DNA of 29,930 bases, taken from assembly GCA_905236895.1 (NCBI GenBank), contig CAJOQI010000117.1, forward strand, positions 1 to 29,930. Reading direction: 5' to 3'. The notes under the pieces are model-generated. The model had not been told where the DNA came from. It saw only the letters and a program-made list of their open reading frames with translations, and searched no databases. This stretch comes from an uncultured Peptostreptococcaceae bacterium. GTDB taxonomy: Bacteria > Bacillota > Clostridia > Peptostreptococcales > Anaerovoracaceae. Numbering within the stretch: the stretch's first letter is position 1; every line of letters starts with the position of its first letter. Shown piece after piece: positions 1 to 7,421 of this stretch. The translations under genes were made by a program, and so were the position numbers.

Positions 1-501
1 CCTGAGGTGAGGAATCACGTGGAAGAGGGAATGGTAGAGGCAATTCGAGAAAACTATCCCGGGGCTGAAGTCCTTATGGGAACCGCAACTGCGGGAATCG
101 CCCACGCAGCAATTACGGCCCACCTGATGGGATTGCCCATGGGATATGTTAGAGGCGGAGCAAAGGACCACGGAAGAAAGAATCAAATCGAGGGACGACT
201 GGAACCGGGACAAAAAGTTGTAGTAATAGAAGACCTTATTTCAACCGGCGGCAGCGTAATTGAAGCTGCAGAGGTTTTACGAGAGGCCGGAGCCGATGTC
301 CTGGGAGTTGTAAGCATTTTCACATATGGAATGAAGAAGGGCGTGGAGAGACTTGAAGAAGCGGGACTTAAGAACATTTCCTTAACGGATTTCGATGCTG
401 TGGTTAAAGCCGCTGCGGAAGAGGGATATATCAAAGCCAAGGATGTATCAAGGCTCATGGCTTTCCGCGATAATCCCTCTGATGAAAGCTGGAATAAATA
501 G
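1..501 (+). CDS. pyrE: Orotate phosphoribosyltransferase, 5'-truncated by window edge
   Basis: The frame is open from base 1 ([11 protein letters not shown]...), so the gene begins before the window and the GTG at base 7 is an internal valine. PyrE transfers phosphoribose from PRPP to orotate, giving OMP, the fifth step of de novo UMP synthesis in the cytosol. The PRPP-binding loop is visible as [13 protein letters not shown], and the upstream [11 protein letters not shown] segment matches the family's catalytic loop with its Lys and Arg. About 166 residues are present, so roughly the first 50 are missing. It is followed 11 bp downstream by pyrB with a GGAGG ribosome site between them, indicating one pyrimidine operon. 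Confidence 0.93.
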   Translation, partial: PEVRNHVEEGMVEAIRENYPGAEVLMGTATAGIAHAAITAHLMGLPMGYVRGGAKDHGRKNQIEGRLEPGQKVVVIEDLISTGGSVIEAAEVLREAGADVLGVVSIFTYGMKKGVERLEEAGLKNISLTDFDAVVKAAAEEGYIKAKDVSRLMAFRDNPSDESWNK

Positions 502-512
502 GAGGATATGCG

Positions 513-1640
513 ATGAGACATTTAATTGATATTTTGGATTTTTCCACCGAGGAACTTCAGGCTCTAATGGAGAAGGCCATTGATATTGAAAAACATCTTG
601 CCTCCTACAGCGAGGCTTGCAAGGGTAAGAAGCTGGCAACTCTGTTTTACGAACCATCCACCAGAACCAGACTCAGCTTTGAAGCCGCAATGCTGGAGTT
701 GGGCGGAAGCGTAATCGGTTTTTCCGGAGCTCAGAATTCCTCCGCATCAAAGGGAGAAAGCGTGGCAGATACAGCAAAGGTTGTAAGTAATTACGCCGAC
801 ATCATTGCCACCCGAACAACATTGGAAGGGGCGCCATTTGTTGCTGCCCTTAATTCCACAATTCCTGTTATCAATGCAGGGGACGGAAGTCATTTCCATC
901 CCACCCAGACCTTGGCAGATCTACTTACCATTTATAAGGAGAAGGGAAAGTTGGAGAATTTAACCATTGGTTATTGCGGAGACTTGAAATACGGTAGGAC
1001 AGTCCACTCTTTGATCAATGCCCTTGCCCGCTATCCGAGAATAAAAACATATCTGATTTCCCCCAAGGAGTTGATGGTTCCGGACTATGTTAAGAAAGAA
1101 GCCCTTACGTTGATTCAGGAAACCGCAGAGACCATCGTGGATGAGGATTCGATCTTTGTTGAAACAACTTCTTTGGAGGAGGCTTTGCCTAAACTGGATA
1201 TTCTCTATATGACCAGGGTTCAAAGGGAACGCTTTGATGACCCGGAAGTTTACGAACGCTTGAAGGACGGCTATATTCTGACCATGGAGAAGCTTAATCT
1301 TGGAAAGTCCGACACCTCTGTTCTGCATCCACTGCCCAGGGTAAACGAAATATCCGTTGCTGTGGATGATGACCCGAGAGCCTGCTATTTTCAACAGACA
1401 TTAAACGGAAAACTAATGAGAGCTGCTCTAATTCTGAAGCTGTTGGAAGAAGCAGAAAAGGACGGAAGTCCTTTAACGGTGCCTAAAGATGCAGTCACGG
1501 TGGAGGTAAATGCCACTGGCTACACAAGACAATGCACCAATCCAAAGTGCATCTCCTCAACGGAACAAGAATTGAAACCCCTCTTCAAAGAAACGGAAGA
1601 AGGATATAGATGTATCTACTGTGATGCGGAATTGCAGTGA
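513..1640 (+). CDS. pyrB: Aspartate carbamoyltransferase with fused PyrI-type zinc domain
   Basis: PyrB condenses carbamoyl phosphate with aspartate. The catalytic part (about residues 1-310) shows the carbamoyl-phosphate loop STRTRLSFE, the HPTQTLADL motif and HPLPRVNEI. At 375 residues it is about 65 longer than usual PyrB. The extra C-terminus carries Cys341-x4-Cys346-x20-Cys367-x2-Cys370 (CTNPKCISS ... RCIYC), closely resembling the zinc domain of the regulatory subunit PyrI (Cys109, 114, 138, 141 in E. coli). The nucleotide-binding allosteric domain of PyrI is absent and no separate pyrI follows. Start ATG has GGAGG about 8 bp upstream. A catalytic enzyme with a built-in zinc contact domain is the simplest reading. 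Confidence 0.95.
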   Translation: MRHLIDILDFSTEELQALMEKAIDIEKHLASYSEACKGKKLATLFYEPSTRTRLSFEAAMLELGGSVIGFSGAQNSSASKGESVADTAKVVSNYADIIATRTTLEGAPFVAALNSTIPVINAGDGSHFHPTQTLADLLTIYKEKGKLENLTIGYCGDLKYGRTVHSLINALARYPRIKTYLISPKELMVPDYVKKEALTLIQETAETIVDEDSIFVETTSLEEALPKLDILYMTRVQRERFDDPEVYERLKDGYILTMEKLNLGKSDTSVLHPLPRVNEISVAVDDDPRACYFQQTLNGKLMRAALILKLLEEAEKDGSPLTVPKDAVTVEVNATGYTRQCTNPKCISSTEQELKPLFKETEEGYRCIYCDAELQ

Positions 1641-1750
1641 GAAATGTATAAATAAAGGCTTTGATAAATAGTTGACTAACTACTGATCCAAGAAGATACA
1701 AGGCTAGTTTAGTGAGCAATTCTATGAGGTGATGGGGCAAATTGATATTG

Positions 1751-1784
1751 AAGCGATTTTTCCATGGGAAAATCGCTTTTTTTG
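1751..1784 (+). terminator. Rho-independent terminator downstream of pyrB
   Basis: A perfect 10-bp stem (AAGCGATTTT at 1751-1760, AAAATCGCTT at 1769-1778) closes on a TCCATGGG loop and runs into a T tract to 1783. It lies 110 bp after the pyrB stop and fits plus-strand termination of the pyr operon. The loop carries the CCATGG core that recurs several times in this island. Confidence 0.75.
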
Positions 1785-1827
1785 ATGGATGCCCCATGTG
1801 GATGGGAAAGAGAGGTTTTTTTCGTGA

Positions 1828-1841
1828 TTTCCCATGGGAAA
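1828..1841. repeat. CCATGG-centred 14-bp palindrome
   Basis: TTTCCCATGGGAAA is a perfect palindrome just beyond the 3' end of the nuclease-like gene. Related copies with the same CCATGG core lie at 1757-1772 (in the terminator loop), 2901-2913 and 2970-2985, with a half copy at 3001-3011. No T tract follows, so it is not itself a convincing terminator. Confidence 0.6.
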
Positions 1842-1874
1842 TAGCATGATTTTGAATCGTTCTCCCAGGATGTT

Positions 1875-2735
1875 TCATTTATCATTTGCCTTTTTATAAT
1901 GAGGGAGTATGAGAGCGTCCACTATCCTTGCAATCGTTTCACAGTTAATGCTGCCTTTCTGGTCATCCGAGGTGAGTATAAGATTATTACCAGGGGTGAT
2001 ATTGTTAATGGCGTAGAGATAGAGCTTCTCCCAACCTCTTAGAGAGTATTCTTTTCGAGAGAGTAATCCAAAATGCTCCCAACAAAAAACAAAACCGTCA
2101 GGACAGATAATAATAAAGTCGGGAGATTTGTACTCTTCCTGGCCTTCAGCACCTTCCAAACATATGAGGCGATCATAGAGATAACTAATACCTTTTGATT
2201 CAAGAATTGATCCAATCAAAGCTTCGGACTTTGATCGGACGATGCATCCCATTGTAGTGAAATGGGGCGTGTCTATAGAAAGCTTATTAACCATCTCAGT
2301 AATCACGATATTCGCTTTGTACTTTCTCTTCTTTGGATATAGGTTTTCACATAAATACAACCCTTTTCTAAATTCAGGATCAACCATTTCTTCTATACTT
2401 GGTTTATAGACTTTAGGCAAAGATGAAATGATATCATCAGGCTTACATGAAAGATATGATTTGGCTACATTCTTTAGAACGCTCTTGTTATTGTTAAGTC
2501 TTTTTAGTAGTTCAAACTTATAACGTGCAGTTTTGACCGAAGCTATTTCTTCGGACGACAAAAGAGTTCTGGTGCGAGCACCGTTTTTTCTTGCGGAACG
2601 TCTATAGAAGTTGACACCTTTTTTTGTAACGATACTTTCGTAGTTGCCATCAGGTTTACTGACAGCGCCTAGTAGATTTATCATATTTTGCACAGAGATT
2701 AATTCTTTTTCCGCATACTCCTTAAATCCGTTCAT
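1875..2735 (-). CDS. Orphan PD-(D/E)XK-like nuclease-fold protein
   Basis: A 286-residue protein of unknown role. The C-terminal half has the arrangement of restriction-endonuclease-like folds: a helix with Glu171 (RSKSEALIGSIL), then Asp206 in SPDFIII, then Glu220 in FCWEHFG, followed by PGNNLILT. The WEHFG form with His rather than the classic Lys resembles a clostridial family of orphan proteins that I recall but cannot name precisely. The N-terminus (1-140) is basic and unassigned. AAGGGG sits about 7 bp before the ATG, and a TATAAT lies at 2785-2790 upstream. It is isolated, AT-richer than its neighbours and flanked on both sides by CCATGG palindromes, suggesting acquired DNA. No methyltransferase or recombinase accompanies it. 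Confidence 0.6.
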   Translation of the reverse strand: MNGFKEYAEKELISVQNMINLLGAVSKPDGNYESIVTKKGVNFYRRSARKNGARTRTLLSSEEIASVKTARYKFELLKRLNNNKSVLKNVAKSYLSCKPDDIISSLPKVYKPSIEEMVDPEFRKGLYLCENLYPKKRKYKANIVITEMVNKLSIDTPHFTTMGCIVRSKSEALIGSILESKGISYLYDRLICLEGAEGQEEYKSPDFIIICPDGFVFCWEHFGLLSRKEYSLRGWEKLYLYAINNITPGNNLILTSDDQKGSINCETIARIVDALILPHYKKANDK

Positions 2736-2900
2736 ACTTATACCCCTTCGTTTTTACTGTTTTCGATTAATTCTAGGTGTAATGATTATAACCCTAAACA
2801 TGAAAGGGGATTTTCTGAATATTTGAATGGACGTGGTTTCTATGAAGATTATTATTTGACCATAAGAATTCGCTGGGGAAAAGCATAAAAAAACGTTGAA

Positions 2901-2985
2901 AACCCATGGGAAAGAGGAGTAAAAAATAAAAGGCCCCATATATATGGGGCGACTCTAAAAAAAGGGTGTTTTTCCATGGGGAAAA
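2901..2985. repeat. Two CCATGG palindromes flanking the 2933-2950 hairpin
   Basis: AACCCATGGGAAA at 2901-2913 and TTTTCCATGGGGAAAA around 2970-2985 share the core of the perfect copy at 1828-1841. They place the same motif on both sides of the nuclease-like gene. Confidence 0.5.
2920..2950 (-). terminator. Minus-strand rho-independent terminator
   Basis: The palindrome at 2933-2950 (GCCCCATA/TATATGGGGC) is followed on the minus strand by CTTTTATTTTTT. It would end minus-strand transcripts that leave the M20 gene at 3314 and cross the repeat array. Confidence 0.6.
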
Positions 2986-3023
2986 GGAAGAATTGTAGTT
3001 TTTTCCCATGAAGTATGTAATTC

Positions 3024-3251
3024 TCACGTGTGAAAAGCAATTATTTTTTTTGGATGGCTGTGTCTTTCACACGCGAAAAGCAATCTTTTCTTGAATGGCT
3101 GTGTCTTTCACACGCGAAAAGCAATCTTTTCTTGAATGGCTGTGTCTTTCGCACGCGAAAAGCAATTATTTTTTTTGGATGGCTGTGTCTTTCACATGCG
3201 AAAAGCAATTTTTTCTAGAATGGCTGTATCTCTCTCACGTGTGAAAAATCA
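3024..3251. repeat. Six-copy inverted-repeat array, 41-43 bp period
   Basis: Six copies of a short dyad of the type TTTCNCNNGNGAAA begin at 3024, 3067, 3108, 3149, 3192 and 3235, so starts are 43, 41, 41, 43 and 43 bp apart. Inner copies read TCACACGCGAAAAGCAA or close variants; the outer two read TCACGTGTGAAAA. The DNA between dyads is also conserved (a T-rich run then GAATGGCTGTGTCTT), so the whole ~42-bp unit is tandemly repeated. The period is close to four helical turns. The copy at 3149 has a clean TTTCGC/GCGAAA dyad. Confidence 0.85.
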
Positions 3252-3313
3252 GTTCTGTGTGTGATATGGTGAGGTTTGGCACGAGCTGTTGCACTTCTTT
3301 CCTTAAGTAATGC

Positions 3314-4501
3314 TTATTTACAAATCTCTTTCAGTAGTTTTAGCCCGACGGTTACCTCAATGGCAATGCCGGTTTTCATTGCTTCTTCCTTTGGAGCGTA
3401 GTGCTCGTTGTGGAGAGAATACCATTCCTCGCCAACAGGAGTAGTGCCTATATTGAAATAGGATCCGGGAACGAGGGAGTTAAAGAAAGCAAAGTCGTCT
3501 CCACCCAGACTGGGTTCGGGCATGAACCTTAATGCTTCTTCGCCAAATAGCTCTCGGGTACATTCCTCAATCAAGGAGGTAACCTGGTCATCATTAATAA
3601 GGGCAGGGTAGAAGTCATCATCCCAAGTAAGTTCAATTGAGCCACCGTAGGCTGAAGCGATGCCGCTTGAAATCTGCTCAAACAGCTCTTTGTTTCTATC
3701 CATAACGGAAGACTCCAGTGCCCTGAGAGTTCCTGTCATTTCAACTTCTCCTGCGACAATATTACCTGCGTTTCCGCCGTGGAAGGTTCCCACGGTTACG
3801 ATACAGGGAGTGGTTGGAGCATTATAGCGGCTTGGAATGGTCTGAAGGGCGGTAACCATTTCCGATGCCATAACGATGGCGTCGATTCCGCCTTCGGGAT
3901 GAGCACCGTGGCAGCTTTTGCCTATAACCTTAAGTCTAAAACCCTGGGTCTGGGCGTTCATGGCTCCGTACTTCAAAACCACGGTTCCAAGATCGTTGCT
4001 TGGATCCACGTGAAGAGCAATCACCCTTTCAACCTTTGGATTTTCCATGCAACCATCATTGATCATTGGCTGAGCACCGCCAATGCCTTCCTCCGCAGGC
4101 TGGAAGAAAAGTTTGATGGCTCCATCCATAGCATCGATCTCTTCCTCAATCTCCTTCAGCAAAGCTCCTGTGCCAAGAAGAATTGCAGCATGCATATCGT
4201 GACCGCAGGCATGCATTATACCGGGGTTAACCGAGGAATAATCCAAACCGGTATCTTCGCTAACGGGGAGGGCATCTATATCAGCCCTTATTCCAATGGC
4301 TTTGTTGCCGTGACCAATCTGAGCCACAACACCGTGGCCGCCAATTTCGGCTTTATATGAAATCCCAAGTTCATCCAGAATCGAGCAGATATATTTTGAT
4401 GTCTCAACTTCCTGGCCGCTAAGCTCCGGATGGGCGTGAAGATGTCTTCTCCATTCCACTGCTTGGGGGTATATGTTTTCAACAGATTTTAGAATATCCA
4501 T
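3314..4501 (-). CDS. M20-family amidohydrolase (N-acyl amino acid / hippurate hydrolase type)
   Basis: A 395-residue cytosolic metallo-amidohydrolase of the M20D type, which removes acyl groups from N-acyl amino acids or small peptides. Visible motifs are HAHPELSGQE near the N-terminus, GIRADIDALPV, MHACGHDMHAA and FQPAEEGIGG, which together supply the metal ligands and catalytic Glu. I choose the ATG at 4501 rather than an in-frame one nine codons upstream because AAGGAGG lies 5 bp before it, inside the longer frame. It is divergent from the aspartate racemase operon and shares its -35 region. The exact substrate is not readable from sequence. A second, related enzyme is encoded at 20044-21258. 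Confidence 0.9.
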   Translation of the reverse strand: MDILKSVENIYPQAVEWRRHLHAHPELSGQEVETSKYICSILDELGISYKAEIGGHGVVAQIGHGNKAIGIRADIDALPVSEDTGLDYSSVNPGIMHACGHDMHAAILLGTGALLKEIEEEIDAMDGAIKLFFQPAEEGIGGAQPMINDGCMENPKVERVIALHVDPSNDLGTVVLKYGAMNAQTQGFRLKVIGKSCHGAHPEGGIDAIVMASEMVTALQTIPSRYNAPTTPCIVTVGTFHGGNAGNIVAGEVEMTGTLRALESSVMDRNKELFEQISSGIASAYGGSIELTWDDDFYPALINDDQVTSLIEECTRELFGEEALRFMPEPSLGGDDFAFFNSLVPGSYFNIGTTPVGEEWYSLHNEHYAPKEEAMKTGIAIEVTVGLKLLKEICK

Positions 4502-4535
4502 GTCTTCCTCCTTGACCAAAAGGTCCATTAAAAGG

Positions 4536-4565
4536 ATTGTAGCATATTGATTGAACTATTGCCAA
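4536..4565 (-). promoter_or_regulatory. Promoter of the M20 gene
   Basis: Minus strand TTGGCA (4565-4560), 18-bp spacer, TACAAT (4541-4536). Its -35 box overlaps the -35 box of the plus-strand racemase promoter by five bases. Confidence 0.6.
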
Positions 4566-4587
4566 TGCAGGGCGATAAAGGTATAGT
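4559..4587 (+). promoter_or_regulatory. Promoter of the racemase-dtd-CARF-GNAT operon
   Basis: TTGCCA (4559-4564), 17-bp spacer, TATAGT (4582-4587), placing the start near 4594, about 30 bp before the racemase ATG. It overlaps the divergent M20 promoter at the -35 box. Confidence 0.6.
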
Positions 4588-4623
4588 AATAAATAAGTTA
4601 TTCAATAAGAAAGAGAGAAAGAA

Positions 4624-5328
4624 ATGCTTGGAATAATAGGTGGAATGGGGCCCATGGCTTCATCGCTTTTCTACGATATGATTACGGAAAAAACCGGAGC
4701 AGGGAGGGACCAGGAGAATCTGGATTTGATTTTGCTCAGTCATTCAACCATGCCCGACAGAACCATGGCTATCCTCTCCGGCGAAGAGAAGATGGTGGAG
4801 AATGTTAAAGAAAAACTGTTGGTGGACGCCAAATACATTGAAAAGACGGGGTGCGACGCCATTGCGGTTACATGCAATACGGCCCATTATTTTATAGACA
4901 TGATTGAGGATCAGGTGGGCATTCCTTTCATTCACATGATTAGGGAGGCGGCGAGAGAATGCGCCAAGCGATTCCCCTGGGGAAAGGTTGGGATTCTGGC
5001 CACGGACGGAACCATTAAGACGGAACTATATCAAAAGGCTCTCGACAATGTGGGTATAGAAGCATATGTTCCCACCCCGGAGACTCAGAAAAAGATTATG
5101 TCTCAAATATATGACAGAATCAAAGCCGGTCTTCCTGCAGATGGCTTTATCTGGTCTGAAATTGAAAAAGAAATAAAGGAAGCTGGGTGCAATGGAGCGC
5201 TCCTTGCCTGCACAGAGCTTTCGGTTATAAAGCTGCAATTAAAACTGGACGACTATTATATCGATCCAATGGAAGTTATGGCGGATAGAGCCATAGAGTT
5301 TTTCAGAGAAAAAGGCGAGATTAAATGA
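4624..5328 (+). CDS. Aspartate/glutamate racemase family protein
   Basis: A 234-residue PLP-independent amino-acid racemase, most like aspartate racemases, which interconvert L- and D-Asp with two cysteines. The N-terminal [11 protein letters not shown] matches the family, and both catalytic Cys lie in their expected motifs: AVTCNTAHY (about residue 86) and LLACTELS (about residue 198). Length is normal. The ribosome site is only a purine-rich AGAGAGAAAG. It overlaps dtd by four bases (ATGA) and leads a four-gene operon. Together with dtd it suggests local handling of D-amino acids. Glutamate racemase is a possible alternative, but the spacing and GGMGP motif favour the aspartate type. Confidence 0.88.
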   Translation: MLGIIGGMGPMASSLFYDMITEKTGAGRDQENLDLILLSHSTMPDRTMAILSGEEKMVENVKEKLLVDAKYIEKTGCDAIAVTCNTAHYFIDMIEDQVGIPFIHMIREAARECAKRFPWGKVGILATDGTIKTELYQKALDNVGIEAYVPTPETQKKIMSQIYDRIKAGLPADGFIWSEIEKEIKEAGCNGALLACTELSVIKLQLKLDDYYIDPMEVMADRAIEFFREKGEIK

Positions 5329-5771
5329 AATTTGTAATTCAAAGAGTAAGTGAAGCTTCCGTAAAGGTGGATGGAGTAACAACAGGAGAAATAGGAAAGG
5401 GCTTTCTTGTTCTAATCGGCGTATCCAATGATGATACCAAGGAAATTGCCGATAAGTTGGTAGCAAAGCTCCTTAAACTTAGAATCTTCCAGGATGAAAA
5501 CGGCAAAACCAATTTGGACCTTGCTTCCGTTGGAGGGGAACTGCTTTTGGTTTCTCAGTTCACTCTCTATGCGGATTGCAAGCATGGCAATAGACCCAGC
5601 TTTACCAATGCGGGAAACCCCGTTTTGGCGGAAGAACTATACGAATACATAATCGAAGCCTGCAGAGCAGGTGGGGCTAAGGTTGAAACCGGCGTTTTCG
5701 GAGGGGATATGAAGGTGAGCCTCATAAACGACGGGCCATTCACTATAATATTGGATTCGGAGGAACTTTAA
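5325..5771 (+). CDS. dtd: D-aminoacyl-tRNA deacylase
   Basis: A 148-residue protein of standard Dtd length that hydrolyses D-amino acids (and glycine) mischarged onto tRNA. The N-terminal [17 protein letters not shown], the [17 protein letters not shown] motif and the C-terminal [11 protein letters not shown] are visible; the last carries the Gly-Pro pair that enforces D-chirality, with Phe where Val is common. It starts within the racemase stop codon and its own stop overlaps the next start by one base (TAATG). It is therefore translationally tied to a D-Asp/D-Glu producer upstream and a CARF nuclease downstream. Confidence 0.96.
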   Translation: MKFVIQRVSEASVKVDGVTTGEIGKGFLVLIGVSNDDTKEIADKLVAKLLKLRIFQDENGKTNLDLASVGGELLLVSQFTLYADCKHGNRPSFTNAGNPVLAEELYEYIIEACRAGGAKVETGVFGGDMKVSLINDGPFTIILDSEEL

Positions 5772-6916
5772 TGATTCAGTTGGATTTTTTCGATAAGGAC
5801 ATAGTAAGCACCTTGCTTCCGATTAACACCATGAAGCCCGACAAGGTTTTCTTCCTGGTGGACAAGAGAATAATCACGGGGAAGGAGGTCCGCCAGTTGA
5901 GCGAAGCAATAGAGAATATGCTCCCGGAGATTGACCTGGAGTTCAAACCTGTTGACGTGGATGACTTTGAAGACATCTATAGAGAAGCGGTGGACGTAAT
6001 CAAGAAAAACAACGGCGAAGAAATCTATGTGGATTTGACAGGCGGGACTGAGCTTATGTCTGCCTGCGGTTTTAGAGCAGCGCTTCAATATGATGTGATT
6101 CCAATTCATGTGGATGTTAGACGAGAGAAGGTCTTCAATGTTTCCACGGGCGAAATCATAAAACCTACGGAACATATTTCCTTGGAAGACTGCCTTACCG
6201 CTGTTGGAGCAAAGCGTCTAAAGGACTCCCACGATATTCCCGCAGAAGAAGAATTCGACAGAATCTTGGCCATGGGAGAAGTTCTCTTCCACAATGTAAA
6301 CGCCTGGCAAAAACTCTATCAGCATCTGGCCAATTCCGTTGGAGGGAAGAATCAGATGACCGCAAGGATCAAACTGGATAATTTCGGCAGAGATTCCAAG
6401 GGAGTAAAGAGGCTTTGCGAGGCCTTTGCCGAATACGGATTCTGGAAAGAAGTAGAAGAGGGCCAGTATGAATTCGCTGCGTCAAAGTATAAAAGATATA
6501 TGACCACCTTCGGCACTTGGTTGGAACTCTATATCTACATCAAAGCGAAGGAAGTCTTTGGTGATGCGGAGCTTGGGGTTGTAATCGATTGGTATGATGC
6601 GGACAACGTGGATACCCAAGACAATGAGATTGATGTGCTGGTAATGAAGAAGTCGGTGCCAATCTTCATCTCTTGTAAAATGAGAAAGCCCGTATCCTCG
6701 GATCTCTACGAGGTGGGCTATTTGGCAGAGAGGTTGGGAGGAGGCAAGGCAAAGGCGCTTCTTGCCACCACTTTCCCGGTGAAGGAATTGGGAACAAGCC
6801 CCAAGAGAATGTATCAAAGAATGAAGAAACTGAAAATCGGCTTAATAGAAACCGATAGCTTTAAGGATACGTCTGCTGCAGAGGTATTTAACCACGCGCT
6901 GCAGATGACGGAATAA
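5771..6916 (+). CDS. CARF-domain PD-(D/E)XK nuclease, Card1/Can2-like (DUF1887)
   Basis: A 381-residue protein with the layout of DUF1887/Card1: an N-terminal CARF domain (about 1-140), a linker/winged-helix-like middle and a C-terminal restriction-like nuclease. The CARF signature is FFLVDKR (27-33) and VDLTGGTELM (87-96). The nuclease core shows Glu252 in GTWLELY, Asp288 in NEIDVLV and Lys303 in FISCK. The (D/E)xK acidic residue is Ser301 here. Characterised relatives are switched on by cyclic oligoadenylates from type III CRISPR and cut DNA and/or RNA. No CRISPR array, cas10 or other cas gene is in this window. GGAGG lies just before the ATG, which overlaps the dtd stop. Ligand and target are unknown. 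Confidence 0.85.
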   Translation: MIQLDFFDKDIVSTLLPINTMKPDKVFFLVDKRIITGKEVRQLSEAIENMLPEIDLEFKPVDVDDFEDIYREAVDVIKKNNGEEIYVDLTGGTELMSACGFRAALQYDVIPIHVDVRREKVFNVSTGEIIKPTEHISLEDCLTAVGAKRLKDSHDIPAEEEFDRILAMGEVLFHNVNAWQKLYQHLANSVGGKNQMTARIKLDNFGRDSKGVKRLCEAFAEYGFWKEVEEGQYEFAASKYKRYMTTFGTWLELYIYIKAKEVFGDAELGVVIDWYDADNVDTQDNEIDVLVMKKSVPIFISCKMRKPVSSDLYEVGYLAERLGGGKAKALLATTFPVKELGTSPKRMYQRMKKLKIGLIETDSFKDTSAAEVFNHALQMTE

Positions 6917-6929
6917 TATGGGAGGAAAA

Positions 6930-7397
6930 ATGAAAGTAAGAAGAGCGGAGAAAAAAGACATAGATAGGATTTTGGTTTTGCTCGATCAGGTGAATCTGGT
7001 TCATCACAAGGGAAGACCGGATATTTTTAGACATGCAACCAAATATACCTCAGAGGAATTGGAAGAGGTTCTTACAAATGAAATGACTCCGGTTTTCGTT
7101 TGTGAAGATGAAGAGGGAAAGGTTGTGGGTCACGGCTTTACCATCTTTCAGCAGTGGAAGAATCACAATATTATGAAGCCGGTCAAGACCTTATACATCG
7201 ATGACATCTGCGTAGATGAAGAAGCCAGAGGAAAACATGTGGGAAAGGCTCTCTATGACCATATAGAAGCCTTTGCAAGAGGATCGGAATGCCACAATGT
7301 GACCCTGAATGTTTGGGCCTTTAACGAAAGCGCATATAAGTTCTATGAGGAGATGGGACTAACGGTCAGAAATATGACCATGGAAAAATTACTGTAG
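6930..7397 (+). CDS. GNAT-family N-acetyltransferase
   Basis: A 155-residue acetyl-CoA-dependent acyltransferase. The acetyl-CoA loop appears as VDEEARGKHVGKALYDHI, preceded by the LYIDDICV strand and followed by NVTLNVWAFNESAYKFYEEMG, all typical of GNATs acting on small molecules or protein amines. I place the start at 6930 because GGAGG sits 4 bp upstream; an ATG 12 bp earlier lies before that ribosome site. It is last in the racemase-dtd-CARF operon, 13 bp after the nuclease gene. The substrate is unknown. Confidence 0.88.
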   Translation: MKVRRAEKKDIDRILVLLDQVNLVHHKGRPDIFRHATKYTSEELEEVLTNEMTPVFVCEDEEGKVVGHGFTIFQQWKNHNIMKPVKTLYIDDICVDEEARGKHVGKALYDHIEAFARGSECHNVTLNVWAFNESAYKFYEEMGLTVRNMTMEKLL

Positions 7398-7421
7398 AAA
7401 GATTTCTATAGAAAAAGTTCC

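Larger units (their letters stand above)
2736..3313. other. 578-bp AT-rich non-coding region with palindromes and array
   Basis: No convincing protein gene. It holds, in order, the presumed promoter of the nuclease-like gene, two CCATGG-centred palindromes (2901-2913 and 2970-2985), an 18-bp perfect palindrome at 2933-2950, a half copy at 3001-3011, and the inverted-repeat array at 3024-3251. Short reading frames here are repeat translations in both directions and lack ribosome sites. Confidence 0.7.

Noticed and set aside
7-9. GTG at base 7 as the start of pyrE
   Set aside because: The frame is open to base 1, and [11 protein letters not shown] is internal PyrE sequence; the true start is outside the window.
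1641-1750. Small RNA with a TTGACT promoter ending at the 1751-1784 terminator
   Set aside because: The matching -10 at 17-18 bp is poor (GATACA); the terminator is explained by the pyr operon. A TAGTT/AACTA dyad at 1669-1682 is short and common by chance.
1585-1878. 97-residue minus-strand frame after the nuclease-like gene
   Set aside because: It runs through the pyrB terminator hairpin and into pyrB antisense, without a ribosome site or homology I recognise.
2754-3040. Several short minus-strand frames with FPMEK/SHG-type repeats
   Set aside because: They come from the CCATGG palindromes and T-rich DNA; there is no start context, and a terminator hairpin lies inside.
3030-3218. 62-residue plus-strand reading frame with repeated peptides
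   Set aside because: It is only the translation of the tandem repeat, with no ribosome site.
3024-3251. CRISPR array
   Set aside because: Repeats are short palindromes and the intervening DNA is itself conserved between units, so there are no unique spacers; no cas1/cas2 is present. It is a tandem repeat of ~42 bp.
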